Part shown: positions 51,676-64,000 of the stretch, piece after piece
How positions within the stretch are numbered: the first letter of the stretch is position 1
Layout of the letters: the number at the start of each line of letters is the position of its first letter
Assembly (NCBI GenBank): GCA_021229015.1
Contig: CM037777.1
Location: 23,849,567-23,913,566, forward strand
Reading direction: 5' to 3'
Length of the DNA: 64,000 nucleotides
Source of the DNA: Solen grandis
Taxonomy: Eukaryota > Mollusca > Bivalvia > Adapedonta > Solenidae
Position numbers and translations under genes: made by a program
Notes under the pieces: model-generated
Seen by the model: only the letters and a program-made list of their open reading frames with translations
Told to the model about the DNA's origin: nothing
Databases searched by the model: none

Positions 51676-51790
51676 GGTGTACCGCCGCTGAGACAGAATT
51701 TTAGTCACAAAACGACGTCCAGCTAAAAACAAGTAGACCCGTAGTGCACATTTCCACCCTGGTAGATCCAGCTAAACGGACTCCTTACGT
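51676..51790 (-). mobile_element. Diverged SINE 3' part
   Basis: gccgctgagacagaattttagtcacaaaacgacgtccagcta resembles the inverted tail of the 26878 SINE (gtcgcttcgacagtatttcagtcatatagcgacgtccagcta). The rest is decayed. Confidence 0.5.
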
Positions 51791-51799
51791 GGAAAAGTC

Positions 51800-53640
51800 T
51801 GAGTGTCTTAAGTATCGCAAGAAAAAAGATAAAATCGACTACATTTGTTCGTTTTAGATTACAATGTATGTAATATAGATGGAAATGGATATATATGTTA
51901 TGCCATATAATCAAACTACTCATAAGAACAAAATATTAAAAGTTTCAAGAACGATATAATACAACGATGTATAATTCAACTTCCCAACAAGTTGAGAACT
52001 GCTTTCAAATAAAGCCTTGTAAAATTCCATCTGAAAATGAGGATATCGTAACTGGAAATAAAAATATATTGATATTTTAATAGCATTTTGACATTGCAAA
52101 GCGCGCGTATCGAGCGATTATCTGCGATTAGGATATGATCAATCTCTATCTGTATATCAACAGTTTGTGAGCTCAAGTGCGGATAACGAATCCCAAGTGA
52201 TGTAATTATTTACACTTAACCGATTATTCCAATTCAAACCAATTATTCGATTTTTTCCCATTTAAATATGAACGGTTTCTGTAGTTTTTTATATAAGCTT
52301 GAACAATTCAAAAATAAATTTGGAGCTGTCTTAATACCGTATAATGTTGTGAGAATTAGAAATCTGAATGTAACCATTGTGATGAGATAACAAAATATAT
52401 TGACAAATCGTCAAAACAAATACTTTATTTATTGAGTGCACTTAACTTGTTAAAATACATAACGAAATCAGACATATAATATTTGCATAAATATATAAAC
52501 GTGTGGTGACTTTGACAATTTTACTTCTTCGTCATTTAAATTTGACTAAGAATTGCTCGTTTATTAGCTTTGATAACTGACATTTATATACTTTGGTTTA
52601 CGGGTAAAATATTAATTAAATATTGTGAAATTTATTAAAGAGTTTAGTCTAGATTAAAATCAGTGAATGTTTTATGAGAAAATGAAGTTTATTTAATAAA
52701 GTAATAGACGCAATCTATTTCATACATGAATGTCGACAGCATACTGTTATTGAATTTGAATATGATAGAAAGAAATAGTTTCACTTATATTGTAAGAATA
52801 GCACGTAAACACGTTTTGTATTATCCTGTATCAAATTCTTCGTATATTCTTACTTGAGCTTATTTGACATTCTAATTAGCAAGATCATACATTCATTTTA
52901 TATTCATTTAATATTTAATTACTTAATCAAATACATGTACATTAAATAATTAACAATACTATCTATTCATAGTTAGATATATCTTACTTTCAGTTACGAA
53001 CCATGTGACATTTTTTCTTGTTATTTTTCAAAATATTTATGGCAATGAAAAATATAATATACAAATAAAAGCCATGTAGCAGTATACCATAAACATTTAC
53101 ATCTAAATGGTGGATACGGAATGGCTGCCAGTAAGTGAAACAAGACGTAATGTTCGATTTCTATTCATCATTATGACAATTCTGGTCTGTTGCAGGGCCA
53201 GTCACTAATTTGTCTGAACGGCTGTTGGAAAGGTTGGAATAGAGCAGGTGGAGCGGCCGGACTGATTTCGTTAGAGAAGAAATAACGTCTACGTTTTTAC
53301 CAAAGAAAACGCATTTTCAGTGGTTTATTCTAGTAGATTTAAAGGCCCATTATTCTTTCAAAAGCAGTTATATTTCTGTCGGACATGGAAGCAACATGTG
53401 TGTAACAGTTTTGCTGAGAGCTGCAATCTGTACATACACGTTGACAACAACATCACTACAATGCATAAATAAGAAAAAAATATTTTACTTAATATCATTT
53501 TAGAGGCATAATTCTGGCCATGGCTTCAAGTTACACATCAAAGAAAAAAAAGCATTTGAAAAAAAGTGAGCTCTAGGAACAAACGTTCATTAGTCAATTA
53601 ATAGATCATATGCAAGACTTAAATTATGATATATATTTCA
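51800..53640. other. AT-rich intergenic sequence
   Basis: Nothing recognised on either strand. Confidence 0.45.
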
Positions 53641-54075
53641 ATATATTTTATACATTCCGTGACGATGGGTTTAGCGTGATGAAGTCCTTATTAAGACTGC
53701 ATCACCTGAAGATAGAAAAAAAGGAGAAATAAAACAGCAAAAACCAAACAGACATGCATAATCTCACACAATACAAATGTTCATTATACATAAAACTGCA
53801 AATCCTAACCAGACTAAAGATCGTGAAGTTAAATCTCGTAGTAGAAAGGGTCTATAGAATGATGTTAGAGACGGTGCTTTGGAAAAAAAACAACTCCAAA
53901 CCAATTACCAGTTTATACATAGGGTGTCTTATTACGTAGGTAATGGCATCACTATTTCATGAAATAAAGTATTTGCCTTTTTTACATTCATATGCTGAAA
54001 CAAAAAATAACAGCTGCTGGAGAACCCAGAGTTTTGGTTTATTACTATGCCATTTAATTTGGATTTTTTGTAAAT

Positions 54076-54076
<1 letters not shown>

Positions 54077-54115
<39 letters not shown>

Positions 54116-54357
54116 ATTGGGTTAAACCTCCAAATAAACAGTATTCCAGTCGTTTTAGGAACATTTCATCTACATGGTATACGTAAAGTGCTGCCTCACT
54201 GCTCGCACTGTAGACTACTGGCTGGCTTCATACCATACCAAGTCACATGACCCTGACACCGGACCAACCAGTCCTTGAACTCCTATATGTGCTACACGAC
54301 AAGCACATAAGTTTATACCAATACAGTTAACGACTTCTGTATGTCTACCTTGGTACC
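54077..54357 (-). mobile_element. SINE with poly(A) tail (poly-T on + strand)
   Basis: A T-run of ~37 (54077-54114) abuts gattgggttaaac, the inverted SINE tail. The body cataccataccaagtcacatgaccctgacaccggaccaacc (54220-54262) matches 45042 and 60822. The tRNA head is not recognisable at the right end. Confidence 0.7.
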
Positions 54358-54741
54358 TTTTCGTCTTTATTTTGAATTCAATTTCACAACTGAAAGATCA
54401 TTAAGAAAAATAAAGAATGTAAATTTTAGAATTATTGTGAAAGACATCTCCATAGCAATGAATGTCAAACACCGACTAGACAGACAGGTGGTCATTGCAC
54501 ATTGAAGATAAAGTAAATAATATAAAGTACGTGTTTGCTTATTGGATTTAGATGCAGACAAATTAGCATATTGACCACTCTTGGCAGATACTCGGAAAAT
54601 ATGACTAGGTCTGTAAAGTGTAAAGCTGCCATGAGTAATACTTTATATCAATATGATTTGGATTGAATTTTACACACACTAAGAAATAACAAACTCATTT
54701 TTGTTTCGATAAGACTACTCGTATATGTAAAAGTTATTGTA

Positions 54742-54820
54742 TATATTTTAAATTTTATGGAATTATCGCAAGCGACGCGAAGCGGAGCGCTGCGATAAAT
54801 CCATAAAATTTAATATATAA
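54742..54820. repeat. Palindrome with gcgaagcggagcgc turn
   Basis: Arms tatattttaaattttatgga-ttatcgca and tgcgataaatccataaaatttaatatata pair over ~29 bases; the turn is agcgacgcgaagcggagcgc. Repeated at 63812-63892 with compensated arms. Confidence 0.85.
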
Positions 54821-55239
54821 ACGACAACATATTTACAGATTGTCAAGTACGCCATACGACTTGCCTTTGACCTCGCATTATGGAATCAATTTCCGTTTGA
54901 TTGACAGTACACGTGGTGGTTCAGAGTCAGTATCAGTGGTTACATTTTATAAGGATACATGCAAAACGTGACGCAATCATCTGCCTATACGATTTTAATT
55001 AAAAGCTTGCCGGAAAAACATATTTTTTTCAAACTCTTTCAATTTAAGTATGGTGATCTGTGATACTTGTGATGACATGCTTCCTTGACGTTGTTTTATT
55101 TACTCTTTAGTGAGTAAATGAAGTACCCACCGAGTACAAATAATTTTCGTTGCAAAATTTATCTGAAAAAATGCTCACATCACCAACAATGGAAAAAAAA
55201 CAGATCCCAAAACATCTTTTTCACTAGTGACGTTCGCCT

Positions 55240-55288
55240 TTGTAGCGGATATTGTAGTCCAATTAGTAGCGGATATTGTAGTCCAATT
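55240..55288. repeat. 23-bp tandem duplication
   Basis: tagcggatattgtagtccaatta occurs twice in direct succession. Confidence 0.85.
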
Positions 55289-55299
55289 AAAAAGAGTGT

Positions 55300-58200
55300 C
55301 ATCACTGACAAACGATTTCCAAACATAAAAGATTAATTTAAAAATATGAAAATTCACTGAAGTCTATATCCATCACTTATTTCATTTAAAGGAATATATG
55401 TTGCTACAAGGGCAAACCTAGTTCAGATATTCATAATGCATCAATCTTTAGTCGTTCCATCATAAGTATGTGTGGACCATGATCAACGCCAAAATTATTT
55501 CTCGATATTAATGTTGCACATAATTATTTTCACCGAACAATTCATGGTTTTCTATGAAATTCTATAAGAAAGGCAAACTTTTGAAGAGTGAATTTAATTG
55601 TTTTTAGAACAACAAAGTTTCAAATGCTGCAATGATAAAAAAATAAAAGTGTCTATACTGAACACATGAAAATACTGATTGCCAGTATTGCAGGCATCTA
55701 GAAGTTATAAGGAAACCATCAAATTACAGGCTATGTACACAAAGTAGAGGTATGGATTATTCCTAACGTATGATTTGCATTTATAACGTGTACTCTGTAA
55801 AACACTTCAAGAATAATACATAACTTTAAAATCGAGAATATAAATAGATAAGATAAACTGAGCAAAAGAAAGATGCCAGTAAGAAAGATATCACATTTCT
55901 GTTGAGAAATGATTTTGGCAGTGATCCATCTCAATAGCTACAAGTTGGCGTGAAAAATTCTCTGTGATATAACTGTATATTTTATATCTTAAATTTGAAC
56001 ATCTGTCTCTAAACGTTCAGGAAATTTAAATACTATTTGTACGAGACAAGCGGGGTCCATTCGTGATTGTTAAAAATACAGTAAATTATTCTAAAAAAGT
56101 ATAGTTATTTTGAAGGAATCGTGTATATTATATTTGGATTGTTAATGTCAAGTTAGCTATCAATTAATACATTTGAATTTGAACTCGTTTTAACAATTGG
56201 CATATGTTTAATGTATCCATATCTGGGGATAATCAAATGCAGGGCGGCTGGCATGTAAATATGCTACTTGACTATTAAGCGGTCAGGCAAGAGAACAAGA
56301 GAAAGTGGCCGCTCAAAAGAGGTGACCGGAAAATGAAACTTAAAATTATATACAACAAAATGCTATAGTTTGGTAATATCAAAATTGCAGGTTGACCGAT
56401 TAGTACAGCAAATACAGGTTCAACTCTATTTTTGAAGGAAAAACACACAAAGAAAGTATAATTATACCAACATTCTATAATTACACAAATGTATATATCT
56501 AAAGCCGCGTCTAAACGCATGTGTTAATTACTCGCATGTTAAGTACACTGTTATGCTTGCAATAGTTAAATTATAAAGTTATCGCCCTAACATTAAATCG
56601 AAAAAAAAAATAACAGAGTTATTAATCAAATCAAATAAGATACTTTTTATGTTCATATATTCTTTCTGAATCATTGGTTTCGAAAGGATTTCCCCGTTTG
56701 AATCTACTCGGTTGTGTTCATGCGTGCGACCCAATACGCTATAACGTAATAATTGTTATTGTCACGTACCGGCTTAACAACTGCATTCATGTGTAGAAAA
56801 AGAAACCAAATATTTTATGAAGCGTACAACGATTATCTTAATTATTAAGTTAAATGATGCAATTTATGGCACTACGTTATCGCAGATCGCATTTTCAATA
56901 TTGTTTTCTCCTTTTCTCTTTTTTAATATGTCTCAGGAGATAGACATACATACATACAAACATACATACATAAAACGATTGTTTATTTTTAGAATTAATA
57001 TTTATTTCATTTTTCATTCATGAGGCCCAATTGGTTATTTTTTGGAAAAGAAATACATTTTCAGGAGGTGAGATTTTTTTTGTTTGAAATTGCAATAAAT
57101 TAAGTATATTCATATATAGTGTAAATACAAATATTGTTACTCATAAATGTATCATATATTTAGGCTTAAATTATGTCTTTTCAACAAAAAATCAAAACGT
57201 ATCGAAATAGGTTGTATATGTTGGCGATGCAATTATCCCGATTACATCATGCCTTGTCGTTCATTGTGTAGATTATCCATCTAGTCGTCACCCTACCGCA
57301 CACAGGAAGAAGTGACGACTATCACATGTCGTGCAGCATGGTCCAAAGGAGTTGGTTCAATATCGGAAAAAATGGACCAGATTTATCTTTATGCTTTTCA
57401 CTTGAATTCAGTATTTTACAGTGCTTTTAAACATGGCTGATATGTCAAGTATAAATTAGTGTTTTAGGTTATAGATAGGAGTGTCAAAGGCATATAAAGC
57501 TACTTTGAACGTAGGTTATCTATGAACAGATTGCTATTTAAATATTTTTTTCAGTTTATAAATTCATGTGTGTATATATTCTTTTTTTAAATAAATAAAT
57601 GTTGTTTTTTTCTTATATGATATTCCAACTTCCATATTTAATTCATATTTTTATATCAAATATTTTGTAGTAAAAATGACAATCCACCATGGAGAACTAC
57701 AACGTGTTTTTGGTATGGACGTTTTATATTAACTGTAGTTTAGATGGCATCAACGAAAACGGAAATTAATATCTATTTCAATACCCTTCATCATATACGA
57801 AATTAATAAACAATTCAGAGCGAAGATTACCGAAATTTCAATTCCAGACACTCAATTGATCGATGCACTGGGGGAAATCTTTTTGTTCCACAATAGATGA
57901 TTTGCAATTCCCTGGGGCAAAATTAAACGTTTGTCACGTGCTCGTGATTATTTCAAATGAGGTATTGAAAACGGCATCAAATTTCACTAATCTTTGTGCT
58001 CTATGCAAAATAGAGCTGCGCAAAAATTAAGTCGTTACCATACACATCTCTAATACCTCAAATTTATTCAACTTTAAAACTCTTTAACAATGCTAATTAA
58101 TTGAAAGAGATTAGTAGATATAAGTGGGCTTCGCAGTAAGGTAGAAGGAGAATGATTGGTTTAGTTTATTTCTTTTATAATACAAAGATGTCCTATCATC

Positions 58201-60340
58201 TATAAAATTATCAATACGTCTCTAGAGATCGTTGTTTATCATGTCAAGTTTGGCACTTGTAACCTTTGAGTTTTACAAAGGTCAAAAATAATATTTGACC
58301 TTTTGAACTTGCCAGCAGTTAATGTAATGTGTACTCTATTCGTTCTTGCCGGTCAAACTGTTATTTTGGCGTATACTTGTACAAAAGAGATTCGGATGCA
58401 TTCCCAGCGTTTCCAAGTTGAATATCTAATAGCATGAAATATTACAACCATGGATTATGTCGAATTCCACATGAACGTTATGGAACTTAATACAATGGTA
58501 CAATCATGCAATAAGCATACATAATATATGCGTTTAAAATAAGTATGATTGCCATATGAGGGACATATCAAAGTTTGTCCTAATCTCTATCTGTGACCCC
58601 ACAAGACTACATCATCAACTTGTGCAGTTGAGTCTTAAACAATATCATGCATGAATAGCATTAAATCAGTCTTCCGCTTTGTAAGGCAACCCTTGAGGCC
58701 AACATAATACAAAATCACCTCGCCATTGTTAGGAGGATCGACAGAGATACTGGACCATTGCATCTGAAAACAAACGGTATTACTTGTAAAGGCTCCTTGT
58801 AAGGTTGATTAAAACAAATGTGCATGCCCACGGGATCCGTTTTCATAAACCCTACAAAGAACAGGGAAATGATAGACTGTCCAAGTTACTAGAAGCTTTG
58901 AAAGTAGGATACCAACTACAATCAAGCTATCTGACATTGTCTAGCATATTACTTCTCCCGCATAAGCCTCATCCCATCGTCCGTAATGTTAATTCAGCCG
59001 AAATAACCAGAAATACAACGCGTTCACTCTGAGGACGGCAGGTCTTACTCACTCGGATTTTTCAAAAAAAGAAGACTCTTCTTTTTCTATTGTAATGGCT
59101 AGCAATAATTTTCTGATTATTACGGCCATATCAAGGATAACCCTCACGTTTTTTTTATGGTGAAGAAATAGCACCGGAAGAGACAGTGGTTGGTTATAAG
59201 GGGGACTCGGCTGCGATACTCTAGTTCATTTTCCAAAGTGGATTCCTTGATTCATTTCCGTACCCTGTGTATAGCACCGATAAACGGGAGACAAGTTCCT
59301 GGGTAGAATCTAAACTGAATACTCCGAGTTCCCATAATAACCCAAGTTTGCCGAATGCCAGGCAAGGGTGCATATGGTATCAATTTTATATGTCTTTCGG
59401 TTTGACGCGGTCACCGGAGGAAGTGTTAACATGAACGAAGTAGATGATTTTCATCATTTGGGTACCGTTTTCACTTAAACTGTGTCCTTTCTGAAAATCA
59501 ACTATTGGCAAAGCTCAAGAACGTTACATGTGTATGTCTTATTAAAAATTGTATGCAACTACAGATAAAGCTAAAATAGTATATCAATTTGTTTGATTAC
59601 AAAATGCATTTAATCATTCAATTTAGAAATTTTGAGATTTAAAAAAGGTGCAAAACATTGAGAAATATACCAATAATGCACTTTTACATTTCCACCCGAT
59701 ATCTCCTGCCCACTTTTGACCTATTTACGGATGATGACGCAAGATAACGGAAAAACGTTTACGCACAATTTCTTGTTGAGATAACAAACTGCTGGAAGAT
59801 AGGTTTCGTATTCACGGAGTATTAATATATTTGGACTAAGTTAAAGCTTAAAAATAAAATATATAACTAAACAGCTGTTTCATTAAAACAATTCTCTTAG
59901 ATGCACTATCAAACCACATATTTCGAGGTGACGTTATGGACATCTGCAGTATATTAAATAATGTGTCACTGTCTCCGTAGAACTAAGAGAGAGTTGTAGT
60001 ACGTTTCATTACAAATGTGTTTACTCTGCCGATTGCGGTGGAGGGGTCGCTTTACATTTTATAACCGTTCCATATTCCTCATAACTTTAATCCCCATCAA
60101 TGCCGAATTTCTTTTTAATGGATATTTCTTCTTTTTTATATAACGTAAAAATATTTAATGTAGAAGGAAAAGTTGGGGGAATGCGGTTGTTGTGCCAGTG
60201 GAGAATATTTCTGAATTTAAAAAGTGTGTTGGGTGTATGACAAAATACTGATTCAAAGGACTTTAATGGTGAAGGTATCCACTTTATATGAAAAGATATT
60301 CATGAGCAATAAAATTATAACCAGTTGAAAAAATGTACAG
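55300..60340. other. AT-rich intergenic sequence
   Basis: No gene recognised. 59170-59420 is less AT-rich and on the minus strand has repeat-like wording (a cggtttgacgcggtcaccgga head-like end) but no second copy is in the window. Short ORFs have no motifs. Confidence 0.4.
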
Positions 60341-60344
60341 CCAG

Positions 60345-60418
60345 ACAGAGAGTCGAAGTCAGTACCATTCGCATACAGGGGTAGTGCTCTACCGACTGAG
60401 GTATCGGACCGCTTATAA
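60345..60418 (-). repeat. tRNA-like sequence (pseudogene or SINE head)
   Basis: On the minus strand: gcggtccgatacctcagtcggtagagcactacccc, an A box (tacctcagtcggtagagc) in the right place, and a weaker B box acttcgactctc. The T arm is degenerate, so a functional tRNA gene is unlikely. Confidence 0.45.
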
Positions 60419-60812
60419 AATTCTCTAACCGATAGTGGTTATTTATAGGGCGTTACAAAATAACAAAACGTGACAATATTTTTATTAACACTTAATTATC
60501 AGCAGCAGAATGTGATAGATTATGACAACAAACGCAAAAATTCGATTTTAAAGTAAATCATCTTTTAGAAACATATGGATTAGGTTTTGATTTTGATAGT
60601 GTGTTGGTAAGTTTGAACCAAATCCCTCCTGTAGTGAAGGAGAAGTTGTGTTTTACTTACATGTCTACATAAAAAAATGTAACAAATTGTCATAATTCTT
60701 GAAATGTTCATGTGAGCACAAATACAAATATAAAGGTAGGTATTGTGGGCAAGTTTGAGTTACATTCCTTCTGTAGTATAAGAGGAGTAGCGATCCCAAG
60801 GTATTGATAACG

Positions 60813-61015
60813 GATGAATACCACACCCAGTCACATTATCCTGATACTGGGCCAAGCAGTCCTGGAACAAGAACTACCCTGTATATATTTTGAATACCAA
60901 GCAGAGTGCTACCCGTACTATTTTAACGACTTTGGTATGCCGCGGTCGAGGATCGATCCCACGACCTCACCTTCCTGGGACGGACACTCTATCCTCTCGG
61001 TACCAAGAACTATGT
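60813..61015 (-). mobile_element. SINE, minus strand, with recognisable tRNA head
   Basis: The body ccacacccagtcacattatcctgatactgggccaagcagtcctgg matches the SINEs at 45042 and 54220. At the right, ggtcgaggatcgatcccacgacc (60946-60968) is the complement of a B box, and ctatcctctcggtacc (60989-61004) is the complement of an A-box-like sequence. This copy supplies the head missing in the others but lacks the tail. Confidence 0.7.
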
Positions 61016-61099
61016 GCTCTATTCTGAAATCAGGAAGACGCCGCAATAGAATTGAAAGCTACAACAAAGCATTACTTCCGATTGGAATGACATGAAAGT

Positions 61100-62360
61100 A
61101 AATTCAGCCTTTAAATTCAGTTAAATGACTCGTAGGAAAATATCTACAGTTCCACACGAGTAAATAAATTCGTTGGTATCCTAGCTCTACTCTGGCCTAT
61201 CGACCGTTCTACTTCCATTCTGTTTATTCAACCATTTTGCTGCACTATCAGGTATCCATAATGCAGTGATGGATTAAAAGAATGATAGGCATGGAAAAGC
61301 GTTGAACAATATCCCGGCATAAATTTACTTTATTTCTTAATCGTATTACTGTGTCAACTATGTCATGTCATTTTTATGTACTGTACGTATTTATGAGAAC
61401 TTTTTTTATTCATTTAGTCATTTGTATAACTCTGCTTTGATTGCATTTTATGTTTAATGCTATGGATTTTTTCTTACAGACGATTTGTCTTTGTTATCAT
61501 TATGAAGTATGTTTTGTCGGAATATAGCTATGCGAGCTGTTCTCTGTTGTATATAACCGACATAAAACATACATAAAATAGATATTCTTTAATCTTCTAT
61601 CTTGACTGAAAAATTTTAGCGAAGTAAACTCAATTTGTTTTGTTTATAATTTTGATAAGCCTTTAAAGATAAAATGAAGTAAACAATTTGACTTTTGAGA
61701 AAAAATTAAGGTGTTCATGGTTTATATTTCTTTATGTCGGTCGCAATGAGAATACCTCACTGGGGGATGTCCTAACAGTTCTGTGGGTATCGGTATTTAC
61801 AAAACATAGTTACGATATCGTCACCTGATTATTAGTAGCTGATGTTTATTCTTAATGTATTTGTATACACCTGGGGATGTATTTGTAATAGTTTGGTTTG
61901 GTCCATTCTCGTCTTTAAATATTAATGATCACCTTTTTGCTTGAGTGAGTTAATAGTATTTTACTTAAATAAATAATGAAGCTTATTACATTATCTTAAC
62001 ATAGATTGGTATATAGTCTGTTCCAGTTTAATAAAGTAAACGTTAAATAATTGCCATTTTATACCCTACTAAGTAAACAAGATAATTTTTGTAAGCCGTG
62101 TTCCACAGTATCACTAAATTTTTTATAAAGTTTCAAAAAGTTTTTTTTAAAAAAACCCAATGTTCCCAAAACCTGTCAGTATAGTACTAAAAAGTTTCTA
62201 AAATACTTCAATATGGCATACATGCTAAAGAAAAAACAACATTTTTTTACAGATCAAGAAGGCATTAATTTAATTAGTTGTCAAGGGATTATGGGAAATG
62301 ATCTCGTTACCAGCGTAACATGACAAATATTGCTCTCTTGAACCTTGCCATTTGACACCT
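61100..62360. other. AT-rich intergenic sequence
   Basis: Nothing recognised. Confidence 0.45.
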
Positions 62361-62364
62361 TTTT

Positions 62365-62522
62365 TCCCAAATTTGATTAAAATGTCTTTAACATATTACT
62401 AGAATTTTGAATAAATATTACACACTGGAGTGCGCGCAAGGTTCAGCAAACAAATTAAAATATCTTAAACATATGACTAGAATTATAAATGAAGAAATAT
62501 GACATTTGATGTGCGCATAAGA
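62365..62522. repeat. Diverged ~75-bp tandem pair
   Basis: aaaatgtctttaacatattactagaatttt...gagtgcgcgcaag is followed by aaaatatcttaaacatatgactagaattat...gatgtgcgcataag. An old tandem duplication. Confidence 0.6.
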
Positions 62523-63248
62523 ACTAAATAAGAAGAATAAGAACGTAAGAACCCATGACGATGGGTGTAGCGTGATGAAGTACTTCTTAAGACTGCATCA
62601 CCTGAAGATAAAAAATAAGAAGAAAAAAATAGCAAAAACAAACAGACATGCATAATCTAAAACAATACAAATGTTCATTATGCAAAACCTAACCAGACTA
62701 AAACATGAAAATAAACAGCTCACAAAAGGAGGTTTGAGTGGGAGGGTAATTAGCAAAATTAATATGATCCTGAAGAAATTAAACATATTTCAGGTCCCCG
62801 ATTTACCAAAAAATCACAAATAGATTTCCTTGATAGGCCGGAAAGGCAGAAAACGATGCAGCGTTAGATTTACACGACTAAAGTAATAACTTTCACCTTC
62901 AGGGGGAACAGGGGTGCCGAAAACGATCTATCTCCACTTCAATAAAGGTATTTATGTCAATAAACAACAAATCCCAATTATGGGCCTTAAACTATAACTA
63001 ACAAATAAACAAACAGGTCCTATTTAACTATCTAAATTGAAATCGTGAAGTAAAATCTCGTAACAGAAAGGGTCTGTAGAATGATGTTAGACACGGTGCT
63101 ATGGAAAGATTCCAACGAATTAACAGTTAATACATAGTGTGTCTTATTACGTGGGTAATTACATACATATGCTGAAACAAAAAAATAACCGCTGGTGGAG
63201 AACCCAGAGTTTTTTTTATTACTATGCCATTTAATTTGGATTTTCTGT

Positions 63249-63251
<3 letters not shown>

Positions 63252-63279
<28 letters not shown>

Positions 63280-63500
63280 GATTGGGTAAACGTCCAAATA
63301 AATGTATCCAATCATTTTGGGAACGTTTTATCTACATGATATATGTATATATACGTACATGTATAAAGCTGCCTAACTGCTCACACTGTAGACTACTGGC
63401 TGGCATCATACCATAGCCAGTCACATGGCACTGACACCGGGCCAACCAGTCCTGGAGGTTATACCAATACAGTTAAAAATGACTTTTGTATGTCTAACTT
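63252..63500 (-). mobile_element. SINE with poly(A) tail, duplicate of 54077
   Basis: T-run 63252-63279 followed by gattgggtaaacgtcc and the body catagccagtcacatggcactgacaccgggccaacc. Copied with the surrounding block, not an independent insertion. Confidence 0.7.
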
Positions 63501-63811
63501 GGTACCTTTGCGTCTTTATTAAAAAAAAATAAAGAATGTAAATTTTAGAGTTACTGTGAAAGACATCTCCATAGCAATGATGTCAAACACCGACCTGACA
63601 GACAGGTGGTCATTGCACATTGAAGATAAAGTAAATAATATAAAGTACGTGTTTGCTTATTGTATTTAGATGCAGACAAATAGAATATTGACCACTCTTG
63701 GGTAATACTCGGAAAATATAACTAGGTCTGTAAAGTGTAAAGCTGCCATGAGTAATCGGAGTATACTTTATATCAATATATGTTGGATTGAATTTAACAC
63801 ACACTTTTTTT

Positions 63812-63892
63812 TTTATATATTTTAAATTTTATGGAATTTATCGCAAGTAACGCGAAGCGGAGCGCTGCGATAAATCCATAAAATTTAAAATA
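63812..63892. repeat. Palindrome, duplicate of 54742
   Basis: tatattttaaattttatggaatttatcgca pairs with tgcgataaatccataaaatttaaaatata around agtaacgcgaagcggagcgc. Confidence 0.85.
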
Positions 63893-64000
63893 TAAACGAC
63901 AACATATTTACAGTTTGTCACGTGTGCCAAACGACTTGGCTTTGACCTCGCATTATGGAATCAACTTCCGTTTGATTGACAGTACACGTGATGGTTCAGA

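Larger units (their letters stand above)
53655..54930. repeat. Direct duplication, left member
   Basis: From gacgatgggtttagcgtgatgaag to gattgacagtacacgtggtggttcag it can be followed through 62551-64000, in the same orientation and order. It includes a poly-T-tailed SINE and a palindrome. The right member has an extra ~300 bases (about 62710-63040) not present here. Confidence 0.85.
62551..64000. repeat. Direct duplication, right member
   Basis: Second copy of 53655-54930, about 8.9 kb away, running to the window edge. Contains an insertion of ~300 bases near 62710-63040, a poly-T-linked SINE (63252) and the palindrome at 63812-63892. Confidence 0.85.

Overview
This is animal genomic DNA: AT-rich, intron-containing, with canonical GT-AG exon borders, few genes and very many repeats. 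The repeats (tRNA-derived SINEs ending in a tail like 'ctgaaatactg...cgacgttaaac', ~150-160 bp minisatellites inside hairpin-ended elements, many microsatellites) together with a prostaglandin-reductase gene pair point to a marine mollusc, most likely a bivalve. The species cannot be named from the sequence alone.

Layout. 0.4-1.1 kb: the last exon of a secreted fibrinogen-like protein. 2.6-6.2 kb: SINEs and the 3' end of an LTR retrotransposon. 9.0-24.9 kb and 28.0-34.4 kb (duplicated flanks to 36.9 kb): two direct, minus-strand copies of a prostaglandin reductase 1 (PTGR1)-like gene. They share eight-exon structure, exon phases and intron sequence. Each copy carries lesions at different places. 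Copy A has lost the 5' half of exon 4 and one base of exon 1. Copy B has one-base frameshifts in exons 4 and 8, a rewritten start of exon 6, and no exon 1 before a 100-N gap. With the single-base losses added back, the exon lengths sum to 331 codons plus stop, close to the family length of about 329. The introns of copy A have been heavily invaded: a minisatellite element, a tyrosine-recombinase (Crypton-like) transposon, nested MITEs and a hairpin element. Copy B is nearly free of these.

37.1-44.1 kb is a transposon graveyard with readable layers. A decayed multi-copy transposase-like gene lies at 37.1-39.2 kb. Next comes a decayed Tc1-type element with ends near 39216 and 44073. Inside it sits a 3.5-kb element with 462/464-bp near-identical inverted terminal repeats, a tyrosine recombinase gene broken by one stop codon, and a flanking 5-bp direct repeat. 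This is the most unusual structure in the window. 44-64 kb has no convincing host gene. It holds SINEs, a hairpin/minisatellite element, a possible third PTGR1 exon relic at 51.1 kb, and a ~1.3 kb direct duplication (53.65 and 62.55 kb).

The genes do not form a pathway. The window is best read as one duplicated, eroding NADPH-dependent reductase locus in a landscape shaped by transposons, including two different tyrosine-recombinase elements that both have inverted ends.
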